Below, piece by piece: positions 15,939 to 24,684 of a stretch of 64,000 nucleotides of DNA. The stretch is taken from the NCBI RefSeq assembly GCF_001881565.1, contig NZ_MPDJ01000005.1, positions 232,263-296,262 on the forward strand, given 5' to 3'. Positions within the stretch are counted from its first letter, which is position 1. The number at the start of each line of letters is the position of its first letter. The position numbers were made by a program, and so were the translations under genes. The notes under the pieces were generated by a model, which was given only the letters and a program-made list of their open reading frames with translations, was not told the origin of the DNA and did not search any database. Source of the DNA: Eisenbergiella tayi. GTDB lineage: Bacteria > Bacillota > Clostridia > Lachnospirales > Lachnospiraceae.

Positions 15939-16359
15939 AACAGATCCCCCCTTTTTCCGTATGCAGCTTCTGCAGCAAGTCCATCAGCTGTTCCTGTTCT
16001 TTGTTGGTAAGTCCCTTCAAAGCTTCTTTATCCCATCGGGAAAATAATTCATGGCTGAGACGGAATGCATCTTCCCCTTTTTTTGTCAGATGGAGGATAT
16101 GGGCACGCCTGTCGTGAGGGTTCTGCTCCTGTATCAGGAACCCGTCCTTTATCAGCTTATTTATGGACCGGTTGGTATGCCCTGCGTCCATGCGGAGCGC
16201 CTGTGAAAGTTCTCCCGGGGCACACCCCGGATGCTTTCCGACGTACAGGATAAAATAGAGCTGTCCCGGAGACAGTCCCGCCCCTGAAAGCTGATTGCTG
16301 CAATACTCTGTGAAATCCTTGCGTAATATGCTCACGTAGTAAGCGAATGACTGGAGCAT
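15910..16359 (-). CDS. MarR-family transcriptional regulator
   Basis: Winged-helix dimeric repressor of 149 residues: helix-turn-helix at about 47-70 (CAPGELSQALRMDAGHTNRS) and wing DRRAHILHLTKKG. The ATG follows CAGGAGGTATTGC. The 3' end overlaps the oxidoreductase gene, so the two are co-expressed. A palindrome covers the -10 region of its promoter, which indicates autoregulation. The protein carries adjacent cysteines near the C-terminus (GICC), possible redox sensors. Confidence 0.93.
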   Translation of the reverse strand: MLQSFAYYVSILRKDFTEYCSNQLSGAGLSPGQLYFILYVGKHPGCAPGELSQALRMDAGHTNRSINKLIKDGFLIQEQNPHDRRAHILHLTKKGEDAFRLSHELFSRWDKEALKGLTNKEQEQLMDLLQKLHTEKGGICCVRNDSQPC

Positions 16360-16374
16360 GGCAATACCTCCTGT

Positions 16375-16418
16375 TACTTGATTAAGTCAAGTATATTCCC
16401 GATGTTTGACAATGTCAA
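16375..16418 (-). promoter_or_regulatory. marR promoter with overlapping operator
   Basis: The -35 TTGACA (16413-16418) and -10 TATACT (16390-16395) are separated by 17 bp, a near-consensus sigma-A promoter. The palindrome TACTTGA-N5-TCAAGTA (16375-16393) covers the -10 and expected start site, where a MarR dimer would block transcription. Confidence 0.8.
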
Positions 16419-16612
16419 TCTTTTCTCTTCTTAACTGGCAGAATGCAATACAGGTAGGTAATGTAACATTTGTTCTTTTATCTGTCCTTTAACAAAAAAT
16501 CCCCATTGAATATCCCCTGCGGTAATAGTAAACTATGATCATATGAAAATCTTCCTTTCACAAGGGCATAAATAAAAAACAATTGTCCAGATCATAAACC
16601 CACTGCTTTTCC

Positions 16613-16655
16613 GAGGATGCCGACTGCTGCTCCGTCAGCCTGTTGGCATTACCTC
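16613..16655 (+). promoter_or_regulatory. Hairpin in the patB leader
   Basis: GAGGATGCCGAC pairs with GTTGGCATTACCTC (two-base bulge, one G-T pair) around a 17-base loop. It ends 36 bp before the patB ATG, so it would be part of the leader RNA. It matches no riboswitch that I recognise. Confidence 0.4.
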
Positions 16656-16691
16656 ATGAAAATAATTAATATACTTATAGGAGAAAATACT

Positions 16692-17891
16692 ATGAAATAC
16701 GATTTTACTTCCATCATTGACAGACAGGGAAAGGATTCCATCGCTGTAGATGTCATCCCTTTTGACAACGCAGAGGTGGCGGAGGGCTTCTCCAAAATCC
16801 CCATGTGGGTTGCCGATATGAACTTTGCTACGGTTCCCACCATCCAGGATGCCATCATAGAGCGTGCAAAGCATCCTGCCTTCGGCTATTTTGATCCCAG
16901 AGAAGAATATTACGGCAAAATCATAGAATGGCAGAACACACGCAATGGTGTGGAAGGCCTGACAAAGGAAGCTATCGGTTATGAAAACGGCGTGCTTGGC
17001 TGCGTCTCCTCCGCCGCCCAGGCCTTCAGCGCTCCCGGAGAGGCCGTACTCCTTCATTCCCCTACCTATATCGGTTTCACCCATGCGCTGGAAAGCATCG
17101 GCCGCAAAATCATCTTAAGCGATCTCGTACGGGATGAAGAGGGCATCTGGCGTATGGACTATGAGGATATGGACAGGAAGCTGAAGGAAAACCATATTCA
17201 TTTCGCCGTATTCTGCTCCCCCCACAATCCCTGCGGACGTGTCTGGACGCGGGAGGAAATCGAAAAGGCAATGGAGGTTTATTCCAGAAATAACTGTGTC
17301 GTGGTTTCCGATGAGATATGGTCGGATTTGACCCTCGAAGGACATAAACACATTCCCACCCAGTCCATTTCAGAAGATGCCAGAAACAGGACTATCGCGG
17401 TTTATGCCCCTTCCAAAACCTTCAACCTGGCCGGCCTGATTGGCTCCTATCATATTATTTATAACCCCTATCTGCGTGACCGGGTAAGGAAACAGGCTGA
17501 GCTCTCCCACTACAACAGCATGAACGTTCTGTCCATGCATGCCCTTATCGGCGCCTATCAGCCGGAAGGCCACGAATGGGTGGATGAGCTTCGCCATGTT
17601 CTCACGGAAAATGTGGAATATGCCTACAGTTATATCCTCGACCACTTCTCCGGTGTAGAACTGGCTAAACCGGAAGGTACCTATATGCTGTATCTTGACT
17701 GCGAAAAATTCTGCCAGGAGCATGACATGTCTATGGATGAACTTATCCGCGCCGGTATCCGTGTCGGCGTCATCTGGCAGGACGGCCGGCCTTTCCACAG
17801 ACCTTATGCCATCCGCCTGAATCTGGCGCTTCCTCATTCTCAGGTTGCGGAAGCCATGGCACGTCTGGATAAATATGTTTTTAACAAATAA
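16692..17891 (+). CDS. PatB/MalY-type cystathionine beta-lyase (PLP aminotransferase fold)
   Basis: PLP-dependent C-S lyase, 399 residues, that cleaves cystathionine or cysteine conjugates to a thiol, pyruvate and ammonia. MalY/PatB hallmarks are FDNAEVAEGFSKIPMWVADM at the N-terminus, PHNPCGRVW, VVSDEIWSDL, and the Schiff-base lysine in APSKTFNLAG. The ATG is placed behind TAGGAGAAAATACT; an upstream in-frame extension has no ribosome site. It is a single gene, divergent from the marR operon, and fits sulfur metabolism in this neighbourhood. Confidence 0.92.
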   Translation: MKYDFTSIIDRQGKDSIAVDVIPFDNAEVAEGFSKIPMWVADMNFATVPTIQDAIIERAKHPAFGYFDPREEYYGKIIEWQNTRNGVEGLTKEAIGYENGVLGCVSSAAQAFSAPGEAVLLHSPTYIGFTHALESIGRKIILSDLVRDEEGIWRMDYEDMDRKLKENHIHFAVFCSPHNPCGRVWTREEIEKAMEVYSRNNCVVVSDEIWSDLTLEGHKHIPTQSISEDARNRTIAVYAPSKTFNLAGLIGSYHIIYNPYLRDRVRKQAELSHYNSMNVLSMHALIGAYQPEGHEWVDELRHVLTENVEYAYSYILDHFSGVELAKPEGTYMLYLDCEKFCQEHDMSMDELIRAGIRVGVIWQDGRPFHRPYAIRLNLALPHSQVAEAMARLDKYVFNK

Positions 17892-18014
17892 GCGGTTGAT
17901 TACAGCTTATTTATAGTTTATAATTATTTCAGGAAAAGAATATTTTATGACACTCCTGCTGCCAGCCAGGATATTTCATCAGAAATATGCGCACTACGCG
18001 CAGAGGGAGCAGTC

Positions 18015-18848
18015 ATGAATACCAAGACAAGTTTTAAAGAGCTGAACCTTAATAATGCTTTTCTTTTTGCCCTTGCCCTGAGCGATCCCGAACTATGCCG
18101 GATTATTCTGGAATTGATTATCGGAAAACCACTGGGCCCAATAAAAGTAGAAACGGAAAAGAGTATTATGTTCAGCTCTGATTTCAGAAGTATCCGTCTC
18201 GATGTCTATGCCTCGGACCAGTCACACGTTGATTATGATTTAGAAATGCAGAACGAGGGTGACAAAGACAGTCTTCCGAAACGCAGCCGCCTGTATCAGG
18301 CGGAAATGGACGTGAAGTCCTTAAATCCCGGGGATGATTTTGTATGTCTGGGAAGCAGTTATATTATTTTTATCTGTACCTTTGATCCTTTTGAAGATCA
18401 GCTATTCCGGTATACCTTTGAAAACATTTGCTATGAAACAGGAAAACCTTTGAATGACGGTACCTGTAAGATTTTTCTGAATACCAGGGGAACCAATCAT
18501 TCGGACGTATCTCCCGTATTAATCCATTTTCTGCAGTATGTGGAGAATTCCACGGATGCCTTTGTGGAACAGATGCAGGATGATACGCTGAATCAGATTC
18601 ACCGGAAAATCAGTGAACTGAAAGCAAGCCGTGAATGGGAGGCGAAGTACATGAAATTTGAAGAGCTGTTGAGACGTGAGCATGAAGATGGTGAAGCTAC
18701 CGGAAAAGTTATCGGAACAGTTATCGGTGAAAAAAGAATGGCTGATCTCATTTCATTCTTATTAAGAGATGGCCTGGAATATGAGATTCCCAAAATCGCG
18801 GCTGATGAAAAGCTCCGGGAAACCTATTATCACAAATATCAATTATAG
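18015..18848 (+). CDS. Rpn-family PD-(D/E)XK nuclease / putative transposase
   Basis: A 277-residue member of the Rpn (recombination-promoting nuclease) family, related to the YhgA-like transposase group. The nuclease core shows RLDVYASD and DYDLEMQ, that is the D...ExQ form of the PD-(D/E)XK site, with SRLYQAEMD following. The C-terminal third is charged and helical, with glycine-rich turns (GEATGKVIGTVIGEK). These genes spread horizontally but often show no mobile ends; none are seen here. The ATG is preceded by GGGAGCAGTC. It is a solo gene. Confidence 0.85.
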   Translation: MNTKTSFKELNLNNAFLFALALSDPELCRIILELIIGKPLGPIKVETEKSIMFSSDFRSIRLDVYASDQSHVDYDLEMQNEGDKDSLPKRSRLYQAEMDVKSLNPGDDFVCLGSSYIIFICTFDPFEDQLFRYTFENICYETGKPLNDGTCKIFLNTRGTNHSDVSPVLIHFLQYVENSTDAFVEQMQDDTLNQIHRKISELKASREWEAKYMKFEELLRREHEDGEATGKVIGTVIGEKRMADLISFLLRDGLEYEIPKIAADEKLRETYYHKYQL

Positions 18849-19125
18849 TCCTAATCTTGTCAAACTCTGCGGGCCGGCCTCAGACACCGGCCTGTCATAA
18901 AAAATCTATTATTCATTATTTCTCAAAATATCAATAAAACCAATCGATGAATTTTCTCTGTTACGCGGCAATAAGTTTACATAAAATATTCTTTTCCAAT
19001 CTGTTTTTGTTTCATCTCTTTTGCATCATTTCCTTTTTATCAATAGAACGGTAATAATTAATGCTATAAAATCAGAAATCGGCGCTCCACTTATCCCGGT
19101 ACCCGCAGAAATAAAGAATTCAACG
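18849..19125. other. Non-coding intergenic stretch
   Basis: Between the Rpn gene and the cyclophilin terminator I see no plausible gene. It holds one GGCCGG-N9-CCGGCC hairpin (18872-18892) without a T-run, which could be a weak end for the Rpn transcript. The remainder is AT-rich. Confidence 0.6.
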
Positions 19126-19151
19126 AAAAAAGCCGGCGTTTTCGCACCGGC
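19126..19151 (-). terminator. Intrinsic terminator after the cyclophilin gene
   Basis: On the minus strand GCCGGTGCGAAAACGCCGGC is followed by TTTTTT, starting about 18 bp after the cyclophilin stop. It probably ends the opp-cyclophilin transcript. Confidence 0.85.
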
Positions 19152-19169
19152 CTTTCCAATAACATATTA

Positions 19170-19661
19170 CTATTCTTCCATTTCAATCCTTATGCTGGTC
19201 ATTACCGGCATTTCCAACGGTTTATTCCAAGATTCCGGCCCATGCGTGGGAAGATCGGCAATCCGATCCAGCACCTCAAACCCTGACACAAGCTGTCCGA
19301 AAGCCGCATAACGGCCATCCAGCTTATGGGCATCCTTATGAACCACAAAGAACTGCGTTCCTGCTGTATCATAGGCATCATCTCTTGCCATGGAAAGCGC
19401 CCCTCTTTTATGAGGAATCGGGTTCGGAACACCATTTTCCGCGAATTCTCCTTTGATATGCCATTCACTGTCTGTCATGATATCATTATCCGGAGAGCCT
19501 GCCTGTATCACATAATCCTTCACGATACGGCACCAGGCCAGTCCGTTATAGAAGCCGCTGTTCACCATGTCCACGAAATTCTTCACCGTAACAGGGGCCA
19601 GCCCGGGATACAGTTCAAATACCATATCCCCGAAGCCTTCTGTTGTAATAATACATTTCAA
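19170..19661 (-). CDS. Cyclophilin-type peptidyl-prolyl cis-trans isomerase
   Basis: Cytoplasmic prolyl isomerase, 163 residues, with no signal peptide. The conserved core is present: FYNGLAWCRIVKDYVIQAGS (catalytic arginine), GALSMARDD, GTQFFVVH and LDGRYAAFGQLVSG. The usual active-site tryptophan region is diverged, as in many small bacterial cyclophilins. It lies 40 bp after the peptide-binding protein gene, with the only clear terminator after it, so it is probably co-transcribed with the opp genes. Confidence 0.94.
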   Translation of the reverse strand: MKCIITTEGFGDMVFELYPGLAPVTVKNFVDMVNSGFYNGLAWCRIVKDYVIQAGSPDNDIMTDSEWHIKGEFAENGVPNPIPHKRGALSMARDDAYDTAGTQFFVVHKDAHKLDGRYAAFGQLVSGFEVLDRIADLPTHGPESWNKPLEMPVMTSIRIEMEE

Positions 19662-19701
19662 AGCCTGAATCCTCTTTTTCTTTCAAACAGGCATAATCAC
19701 C

Positions 19702-21414
19702 TTATTTCGCAAGCACCTTTGCATTTTTGAAGTACAGGTTGCCTGAAGATGTCATATACACACCCTGGACATAATCCTTCAGCAGATAGTTGTTTGCTTT
19801 GTAGTACAGCGGAACAACCGGATATTCATTAGAAACAATATCATCCGCCTGCTTTACCAGTTCACCTGCTTTTGCCGCATCCTTTTCCACCTTTACCTGA
19901 TCCACTACCGCATCGTAATCAGGATTGCTGTAGAAGCAGTTGTTTGATACAACATCGGTATAGAGCAGAGGCAGGAAGCTCATGGGATTTACGTAATCGG
20001 CGCTCCATCCCATTGCGCATACTTCATAATTTCCGCTCTGGACATCGCTGTAGAATACGGCCCAGTCTGCAGAGGTTACTTCAACGGTAATTCCCAGATT
20101 CTGTTCCCACATTTCTTTGATAGCTTCCGCTACCTTCTTCACGTTATCATCGGAATAGAAGGACAGCTGAACCGTAGGGAAGCCTTCTCCGTCAGGATAA
20201 CCGGCCTCCGCAAGAGCTGCCTTCGCCGCTTCCGCATCCGCCGTAGGTGACAGACCGAAATCACTGCGTCCGTCCAGAATGTCCTTCCCGTCCACCACAT
20301 AGCCGGGAGACAGGAAGCTGTATGCAGGTTCTGCATCTGTCTGAACCACATTGTTGATCAGCGCTTCCCTGTCAATTGCCAGGCAGAGTGCTTTTCTTAC
20401 CAGCGGGTTATCGTAGGGTGCTTTTGCACAGTTGATATTATAATATACGGTTCCGTAGCTGGGGGTTGATTTAAGTCCTGCATTTTCAGCCTTCAGGCGG
20501 GCCATATCGCTGGAAGGAATGCTTCTCACGCCGTCAACCTCGCCGCTTTCATAAGCGGTCAGAGCTGTTGCAACATCCAGGATATAACGATAGGTCAGTT
20601 TTTCCAGCGTAACATTGGCAGCATCCCAATAGTTTTCATTCTTTTCCAGAACAATGCTTTCGCCCATATTCATCTCTGTGATCTTGAAGGGGCCGTTGCA
20701 GACATAGGTGTCGGCAGCATTGGTCCACTTGTCCCCATTGGCTTCCACCGTAGCTTCCTGAACAGGGTAATATACCCACATGCTCACAAGATCCACATAA
20801 TAAGAGCAGGGGGCTTTCAGGGTAAATTCCAGTGTTTTGTCATCAAGGGCCTTAATGCCTACATCCTCTGCCTTTGCCGTTCCGTCATAGTATTCCTGTC
20901 CGTTTACCACATAATCGGAAATCATGTCCACATACTGGGATGTGGTTTCCGGAGTGAGGACACGAAGTGCGGAGTATACGTAATCGTTAGCTGTCAGAGG
21001 TGTTCCGTCACTCCATTTCAGACCGTCTCTCAGATGGAAGGTATATACGGTCATATCATCATTGACGTCCCAGGATTCCGCATTGCCCGGTACGACTTCA
21101 CCGCTTTCCGAATAAGTAACGAGTCCTTCAAAGCAGTTCACAATAAAGGGGACTGCGAAAGAGTTGTTGGTGATGCCGGGATCGATTCCGTCCGGCTCGT
21201 TATTGAGTACAAAGGTCATTTCCTGTGCGCCTGCAGCCTCTTCAACCGCTCCTGCGCTTTCCTCGGAAGCAGTTCCTTCTTCCGCAGCCTCTGTTGACGG
21301 CAGCGGAGCAATGGTCTGGAGCTCTCCGCTGTCCGATCCGGATCCACAGCCGGACAGCACAGCAGTACACATCAGGCCAAGGGCGAGAAACAGACTTAAT
21401 GCTTTCTTTTTCAT
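19702..21414 (-). CDS. oppA: Oligopeptide-binding lipoprotein
   Basis: Extracellular solute-binding protein of family 5, 570 residues, that delivers peptides to the OppBC channel. The signal peptide ends in a lipobox (TAVLSGCGSGSDSG), so it is anchored by lipid on the outer face of the membrane. A linker rich in Glu/Ala/Ser follows, then the SBP_bac_5 fold (LNNEPDGIDPGITN, DGLKWSDGTPLTANDYVYS). The start behind GAGGAGGAAATATTTT is chosen over an upstream in-frame Met. It is the last of five opp genes, with oppF ending 70 bp before it. Confidence 0.94.
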   Translation of the reverse strand: MKKKALSLFLALGLMCTAVLSGCGSGSDSGELQTIAPLPSTEAAEEGTASEESAGAVEEAAGAQEMTFVLNNEPDGIDPGITNNSFAVPFIVNCFEGLVTYSESGEVVPGNAESWDVNDDMTVYTFHLRDGLKWSDGTPLTANDYVYSALRVLTPETTSQYVDMISDYVVNGQEYYDGTAKAEDVGIKALDDKTLEFTLKAPCSYYVDLVSMWVYYPVQEATVEANGDKWTNAADTYVCNGPFKITEMNMGESIVLEKNENYWDAANVTLEKLTYRYILDVATALTAYESGEVDGVRSIPSSDMARLKAENAGLKSTPSYGTVYYNINCAKAPYDNPLVRKALCLAIDREALINNVVQTDAEPAYSFLSPGYVVDGKDILDGRSDFGLSPTADAEAAKAALAEAGYPDGEGFPTVQLSFYSDDNVKKVAEAIKEMWEQNLGITVEVTSADWAVFYSDVQSGNYEVCAMGWSADYVNPMSFLPLLYTDVVSNNCFYSNPDYDAVVDQVKVEKDAAKAGELVKQADDIVSNEYPVVPLYYKANNYLLKDYVQGVYMTSSGNLYFKNAKVLAK

Positions 21415-21484
21415 AAAATATTTCCTCCTCATGGATAATTTATGCTTCAGGCATGATATAGTATCATACCGAAAAACCTGGTTA

Positions 21485-22450
21485 TCAGCCATACAGATGA
21501 CAGGCTGTCATATGCCCGTTTCCCGCATCCTTAAGCTGCGGCACCTGCTGGGAACAGATGTCCTTCGCATAAGGGCATCTGGTATGGAAACGGCAGCCTG
21601 AAGGCGGGTCGATGGGGCTGGGAATATCCCCCTCCATGCCGCTCTTTTCTTTCATTCTTGCCAGTTTGGGATTGGCAATGGGAATGCTGCCCAGCAGTCC
21701 CTTCGTATAGGGATGCAGCGGGTTTTTATAGATCTCATTCGATTCGCTGACTTCCACCAGCTGCCCCAGATACATGACGCCCACATCATCCGATACATAA
21801 CGCACCATGGAAAGATCATGGGCTATAAACAGATAAGAGACTCCCTTTTCCTCCTGGAAATCCTTCAGCAGGTTAACTACCTGCGCCTGGATGGATACGT
21901 CAAGTGCCGATATGGGCTCATCGCAAATGACCAGATCCGGCTGAAGAATCAGCGCCCTGGCAATCCCCACACGCTGTCTCTGCCCGCCGGAAAACTCATG
22001 GGCATATCTGCCGCTGTGCTCCTTTGTCAGCCCTACCCTCTCCAGCATGGGATAAATGAGTTCGTTGGCATCCTCTTTCTTCCTGACGACGCCATGGGCG
22101 ATCAAAGGCTCCGCGATGATATCCCGGACAGTCATTCTTGCATTTAAAGAGGCATAAGGGTCCTGAAAAATCATCTGCATATTTTTCCGGTAAGGCTTCA
22201 GCTGCTTTTGCTTCAGCTCCGTGATATCCTCACCGTTCAAAAGGATCTGCCCCGATGTGGGGGCGTACATCCGTATAATAGTCCTGGCACAGGTTGATTT
22301 CCCGCAGCCGGATTCTCCCACCAGGCCAAGGGTTTTTCCTTTTTTTAAAGTAAAACTGACTCCATCCACCGCATGAACGATCTGCTTTGATCCCACTTTA
22401 AAATGTTTGGTCAGATTCCTTACTTCAAGCATGTTCTGTTCGTTCATCAT
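21485..22450 (-). CDS. oppF: Oligopeptide ABC transporter ATP-binding protein
   Basis: Second ATPase of the importer, 321 residues. Walker A GESGCGKST, Q-loop IFQDPYASLN, signature FSGGQRQRVGIARAL, Walker B LVICDEPISALD, and the C-terminal oligopeptide-transporter extension with a cysteine cluster (CRFHTRCPYAKDIC) that in this family can hold an Fe-S cluster. It overlaps oppD by 4 bp. Confidence 0.95.
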   Translation of the reverse strand: MMNEQNMLEVRNLTKHFKVGSKQIVHAVDGVSFTLKKGKTLGLVGESGCGKSTCARTIIRMYAPTSGQILLNGEDITELKQKQLKPYRKNMQMIFQDPYASLNARMTVRDIIAEPLIAHGVVRKKEDANELIYPMLERVGLTKEHSGRYAHEFSGGQRQRVGIARALILQPDLVICDEPISALDVSIQAQVVNLLKDFQEEKGVSYLFIAHDLSMVRYVSDDVGVMYLGQLVEVSESNEIYKNPLHPYTKGLLGSIPIANPKLARMKEKSGMEGDIPSPIDPPSGCRFHTRCPYAKDICSQQVPQLKDAGNGHMTACHLYG

Positions 22451-23463
22451 CTGTTCCCCCCGCGAAATGGATTGTGTTCATCTGCCGGCGCGTCCTCATA
22501 CTGCAGAAAGCACCTGGTCCGGTGCCCTTCTCCCACTTCCACAAAATCAGGAAGAGAACCGGCACACACTTTTCTGGCATAAGAGCAGCGAGGAGCGAAC
22601 GGACAGCCCGCAGGCGGATTGGTCATATCCGGGGGTGAACCGGGTATAGGCTCAAGCCGCTCACTTTTTTCCTGCTCCACATCGGGGATCGAATGCAGAA
22701 GGCCCATGGTATAAGGATGGCCGGGCCGTTCAAAAATATCTTCTATCCGCGCTTCTTCCATAATCAGGCCGCCGTACATAACCAGCACCCTGTCACACAG
22801 TTCAGCCACCACGCCAAGATCATGGGTGATAAAAATAATGCTGGCGCCATATTCCTTGTCCAGCTCCCTGAGCTGTCTCAGGATCTGATCCTGAATGGTC
22901 ACATCCAGCGCCGTTGTCGGTTCATCCGCAATCAGCAGCTCCGGCTTGTTGGCAAGCGCCATGGCGATCATGACACGCTGCCGCATCCCGCCGGAAAATT
23001 CATGAGGAAAGCTGTGGTAACGCTTCTCCGGCTCAGGGATACGCACTTTAGCGAATAATTCCATAACCTGAGCCTTCCGTTCCTCTTTCCCCATTTTGGG
23101 ATGGTGGATCTTGATCATCTCCGAAACCTGTTTTCCTACGGGAATCAGCGGATTCAGTGAAGACATGGGATCCTGAAAAATCATGGATATTTTATTTCCG
23201 CGGATTTCGCGGAGCTTTTTTTTCGATACTTTGGTTAAATCCTCTCCTTCAAAAAGGATGGAACCGTCCTTAATTCTTGCCGTATCCGCCAGAAGCCGCA
23301 GAATGGACATGGAGGTCACACTCTTACCGCTCCCCGATTCTCCCACGATTCCCAGTATTTCACCCTTACCGACGCTGAAGCTGACGCCGCGTACTGCCTG
23401 TACCTCGCCGTTGCTGGTCAGAAAAGAGGTTGTTAAATTCTCTACCTGTAATATTGCGTCCAT
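22447..23463 (-). CDS. oppD: Oligopeptide ABC transporter ATP-binding protein
   Basis: First ATPase of the importer, 338 residues. Walker A GESGSGKSV, Q-loop IFQDPMSSLNP, signature FSGGMRQRVMIAMAL, Walker B LLIADEPTTALD. The C-terminal extension has cysteines in CPFAPRCSYARKVC, as in OppD. It pairs with OppF as a heterodimer on the cytoplasmic side. It lies 11 bp after oppC. Confidence 0.95.
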   Translation of the reverse strand: MDAILQVENLTTSFLTSNGEVQAVRGVSFSVGKGEILGIVGESGSGKSVTSMSILRLLADTARIKDGSILFEGEDLTKVSKKKLREIRGNKISMIFQDPMSSLNPLIPVGKQVSEMIKIHHPKMGKEERKAQVMELFAKVRIPEPEKRYHSFPHEFSGGMRQRVMIAMALANKPELLIADEPTTALDVTIQDQILRQLRELDKEYGASIIFITHDLGVVAELCDRVLVMYGGLIMEEARIEDIFERPGHPYTMGLLHSIPDVEQEKSERLEPIPGSPPDMTNPPAGCPFAPRCSYARKVCAGSLPDFVEVGEGHRTRCFLQYEDAPADEHNPFRGGNR

Positions 23464-23474
23464 GATTTCACCTC

Positions 23475-24626
23475 TTATTTTTTCAGTTTCGGATCCAGCG
23501 CATCCCGCAGCCCATCGCCTACAAAATTAAAAGCAAACATGATCAGGCAGATAACAAGAGCCGGAATGAACAGCTGATGAGGACAGGAACGAAGGTTCTC
23601 TGTCGCGTCGTTGCACATGGTTCCAAGGCTGGCAAGGGGCGGCTGCAGCCCGATACCCAGATATCCCAGGAAGGCTTCCATAAAAATAGCGGACGGTATC
23701 AGCATGGTTACGGTTACCAGAATAGAACCCATGGCATTGGGTATCAGGTGGGAAAGCAGGATGGTTTTGGTGGAAGAGCCTATGGTTTTCGCAGCCTGGA
23801 CAAATTCCTGCTCCTTCAGCCCGAGCACCTGGCCGCGGACCACTCTCGCCATATCCACCCAGTAAACGGTTCCCAGGGCGATAACGATACTCTGCAGCCC
23901 CGAGCCTAAAATCACCATGATCAGAATGACATAAAGCGTCAGCGGAATTGTGCTGATGATATCCACAATACGCATCATCACAGCATCCACATTTCCTCCC
24001 AGATATCCCGAAATACCGCCGTAGAGAACCCCGATAACCAGATTCACCGCCACGGCGACAAAGGCAACCATCAGGGAAACCCGCGTGCCGTACATCAGTC
24101 TGGTAAGGATATCCCTGCCCAGATTGTCCGTTCCTAACAGGTAGGATTTATTCCAGATATTTTTTGACCGGTAGATCGTATTATTTTCCGGATTGGCTAT
24201 CACATACGGCTTCTGCCCGTAATAAAGAGCTACCTCTGTCCCATTGCAGTCAAAAATCGTCATCATGCGTTCGGATTCTTCCCTGACTTTTTTCAGCTGG
24301 ATGCCGAGGGTTCCGTCACTGTTCACCTGAAGCACCTTCATCGCCTGTGTGATATAAAGATAACCGGTATTGTCCGGCGTTTCATAGACCTTCATCCGGG
24401 GAGGAATGTTCACAACCTCCAAATCCTGCACCGAATAACTGTATTTTGTAAAAAGAGGGCCGAAGGCCGCGAATAATATCAGAAGAAGAATGATTACAAA
24501 GCCCGCAATCGAAGTAGGCTTATGGCGGAACCGGAACCATACATCCCCCGCAAAGGTCCTGTTCTTTGTCCATATTTTTTCCCTGTCCTCATTGGAGGAC
24601 TCCAGCATATCCCATTTGTTGTCCAT
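23475..24626 (-). CDS. oppC: Oligopeptide ABC transporter permease
   Basis: Inner membrane subunit of 383 residues. It has an N-terminal cytoplasmic tail and one helix (about 35-57), followed by an extracytoplasmic domain of some 110 residues, which is the longer OppC form of Firmicutes. Five helices then include the binding-protein-dependent transport signature (EFVQAAKTIGSS-TKTILLSHLIPNA). The C-terminus VGDGLRDALDPKLKK is typical. It follows oppB by 58 bp. Confidence 0.94.
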   Translation of the reverse strand: MDNKWDMLESSNEDREKIWTKNRTFAGDVWFRFRHKPTSIAGFVIILLLILFAAFGPLFTKYSYSVQDLEVVNIPPRMKVYETPDNTGYLYITQAMKVLQVNSDGTLGIQLKKVREESERMMTIFDCNGTEVALYYGQKPYVIANPENNTIYRSKNIWNKSYLLGTDNLGRDILTRLMYGTRVSLMVAFVAVAVNLVIGVLYGGISGYLGGNVDAVMMRIVDIISTIPLTLYVILIMVILGSGLQSIVIALGTVYWVDMARVVRGQVLGLKEQEFVQAAKTIGSSTKTILLSHLIPNAMGSILVTVTMLIPSAIFMEAFLGYLGIGLQPPLASLGTMCNDATENLRSCPHQLFIPALVICLIMFAFNFVGDGLRDALDPKLKK

Positions 24627-24684
24627 GACTTACTGCTCCCATCTCTGCGCCCGGCGCTGTCGTCTTTATCCTTGCTAATCTTTT

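Noticed and set aside
18015..18848. Insertion sequence carrying the Rpn-type gene
   Set aside because: There are no terminal inverted repeats or target duplication in the flanks.
18872..18892. GGCCGG-N9-CCGGCC hairpin as the terminator of the Rpn gene
   Set aside because: There is no T-run on either side, so it is mentioned only as a possible weak end.
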